Source: a virus
Direction: 5' to 3' (one strand)
Virus record (IMG/VR): IMGVR_UViG_3300050132_000197
Location: 1-49,733 of that record
DNA length: 49,733 nt
The notes beneath the pieces were generated by a model that was not told the origin of the DNA, did not search any database, and was given only the letters and a program-made list of their open reading frames with translations. Shown here in pieces: positions 48,607 through 49,733 of this stretch. Made by a program: the position numbers and the translations under genes. Position 1 is the first letter of the stretch, and each line of letters opens with the position of its first letter.

Positions 48607-49733
48607 GTTATCAATACTCGGCGGCGCAACTAGCGTCACAGATTACATTTTCGTTCAGGACTCGGCAAGCACTGTCGGCGCTGGTAAAACGGGGCTCGTC
48701 TACAATACTTCGGGGTTATCAGCCTACTATGTCAGGCCAGGAGCAGCGTCGCAAGCCGTGTCGCTGGTGACCCAGACCGTAACCGGGGCGTATTCATCGG
48801 GTGGATTCGTGGAAGTGGATGCTGTAAACCTACCGGGCGTTTATCGTATCGACTACCCCAACGCCATGCTTGCAGCAGGTGTACGGTCGGCGGTAATGAT
48901 GCTGAAAGGGACCGGGATTGCACCGGTAAAATTGGAAATAGAGCTGACCGGATGGGATAACCAGGTGTCGAAAATAGCCGCCACTCTTGCGGCTTCGGAT
49001 GTGACAGGGAATCTCCCTACCAACGTCATCCAGGTCAACGGCACCGCTCAGACGGCCCGAGATCTGGGGGCGAGCGTACTGCTTGCAGGTGATTTTTCCG
49101 CGACGATGAAAACAAGTCTCAACGCGTCAACGGTAGCAACTGTGACCAACCTCACCAATGCACCGACGAACGGCGACCTTACAGCCACAATGAAGGCCAG
49201 TATAGCAACGTCCGTTAGTGGTGTGACTGCTGCTGTCACTGCCATTACGACCAATACGGCAAGGGGGCGTACTGTTATCCCAGACCAGATGGAGCTGCCT
49301 GCTTCCGGTTCTACATCTTATGAAATCAACCTCAACATTTACACGCTGCAGGGGGCAATGGATGCCCCCGACTCGGCACCTACCATTCACGCCAGGACTG
49401 TGGGCGGGGCTTCGATGGATGCGTCACTTAGGTCCACCGCCATGACGCTTATATCTGCAGGCGTCTACAATGTGACCTATTCTGTAGCATCAACAGATAT
49501 TCAACAGCAGATCCTTTTCACCTTCGCCTGGGCTGTTGGAGGGGTGCCATTCACTCTCACGGGCACGACTGATGTTGTCAACGTGTATGCTGTGGCCTTT
49601 ACATCTACCGACCGAACTGCACTGAACGCTATTCCAACTACCCCTCTTTTAACTAGTGATACTCGGTTAAATCATTTGAATGCAGATATTTCGGCTATTC
49701 CAATTGCTCCACTTCTGGCAAGCGACACCCGGC
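48599..49733 (+). CDS. Tail fibre protein, 3' truncated
   Basis: At least 378 residues from ATG 48599, with AGGGGGG upstream; the frame is still open at the window end. MAKLSILGGATSVTDYIFVQDSASTVGAGKTGLVYNTSGLSAYYVRPG, then SSGGFVEVDAVNLPGVYRIDYPNAMLAAGVRSAVMMLKGTGIAPVKLEIELTG matches the conserved N-terminal module of phage tail-fibre/baseplate-upper proteins (GGAT, FVQDSSS, GLxYN, YRxDxPNA). Later sections are Ala/Thr-rich with repeats of the LLxSDTRLNHLNADISAIP type. It overlaps the preceding gene's stop. Confidence 0.85.
   Translation, partial: MAKLSILGGATSVTDYIFVQDSASTVGAGKTGLVYNTSGLSAYYVRPGAASQAVSLVTQTVTGAYSSGGFVEVDAVNLPGVYRIDYPNAMLAAGVRSAVMMLKGTGIAPVKLEIELTGWDNQVSKIAATLAASDVTGNLPTNVIQVNGTAQTARDLGASVLLAGDFSATMKTSLNASTVATVTNLTNAPTNGDLTATMKASIATSVSGVTAAVTAITTNTARGRTVIPDQMELPASGSTSYEINLNIYTLQGAMDAPDSAPTIHARTVGGASMDASLRSTAMTLISAGVYNVTYSVASTDIQQQILFTFAWAVGGVPFTLTGTTDVVNVYAVAFTSTDRTALNAIPTTPLLTSDTRLNHLNADISAIPIAPLLASDTR

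Noticed and set aside
1-49733. tRNA, integrase or attachment site
   Set aside because: No cloverleaf-like sequence, recombinase motif or att core could be recognised by eye; a tRNAscan and profile search would be needed to exclude them.

Overview
The window looks like about 50 kb of one tailed double-stranded DNA phage genome, or a prophage carrying one. It holds a recombination and replication module, small and large terminase subunits, a portal, a scaffold, a major capsid protein resembling the N4 gp56 family, a run of virion proteins, a 4017-residue polyvalent protein, and a membrane/tail-fibre end. No tail tape-measure, sheath or tail-tube gene was recognised, which together with the capsid type and the giant internal protein suggests a podovirus. 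The host is inferred, not shown: a heptosyltransferase-like gene points to a Gram-negative with LPS, and the style of several virion proteins recalls Desulfuromonadota (Geobacter-like) phages. No integrase, CI-like repressor or tRNA was recognised.

Layout. 1-3424: three consecutive genes or gene ends built from internal repeats (66-bp DUF4116-like repeats, 12-bp tetrapeptide repeats in a DUF6745-like protein, a triplicated domain in a coiled-coil protein). 3421-7340: recombination and nucleotide genes (RecE/DUF3799-like nuclease, candidate annealing protein, DUF3268, DUF1064 nuclease, MazG-like) with many tiny zinc-binding proteins. 7384-11105: a lambda O-like initiator gene carrying seven palindromic iterons and an A-rich repeat tract (probable origin), a possible helicase-loader partner, an HNH/DUF968-like nuclease and more small Cys-rich proteins. 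11228-13174: a minus-strand island of small genes including a Lar-like antirestriction protein, closed by a convergent terminator and opened by a divergent control region at about 13226-13290.

13297-19720: terminase genes, small genes, a DGYHR/ParB-like protein and the portal. 19725-19849: a strong sigma70-like promoter followed by a short UUCG-hairpin RNA and an intrinsic terminator. 19867-33465: scaffold, capsid, decoration-like protein, a methyltransferase-GT9 fusion, adaptor, KTSC protein and virion/tail proteins. 33474-46914: a second promoter, then a 440-residue protein and the giant polyvalent protein, with pyrophosphatase-like, GGDEF, N6-adenine methylase and zincin domains, probably carried in the virion or ejected. 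46918-47035: a second promoter-UUCG-terminator cassette, aligned without gaps to the first over 38 nt. 47078 to the end: a membrane protein (holin-like or anchor), an AT-rich beta-helical fibre/spike protein and a truncated tail-fibre protein.

The most notable signals are (1) the two paralogous promoter/RNA/terminator cassettes, (2) the dyad GCAATWATTGC repeated at three control regions, placed at or just after -10 boxes, (3) an origin embedded in the initiator gene with a 22-bp period, and (4) a complete-looking GGDEF domain inside a giant phage protein. All function calls rest on reading the sequence and on family knowledge; no database search was run.
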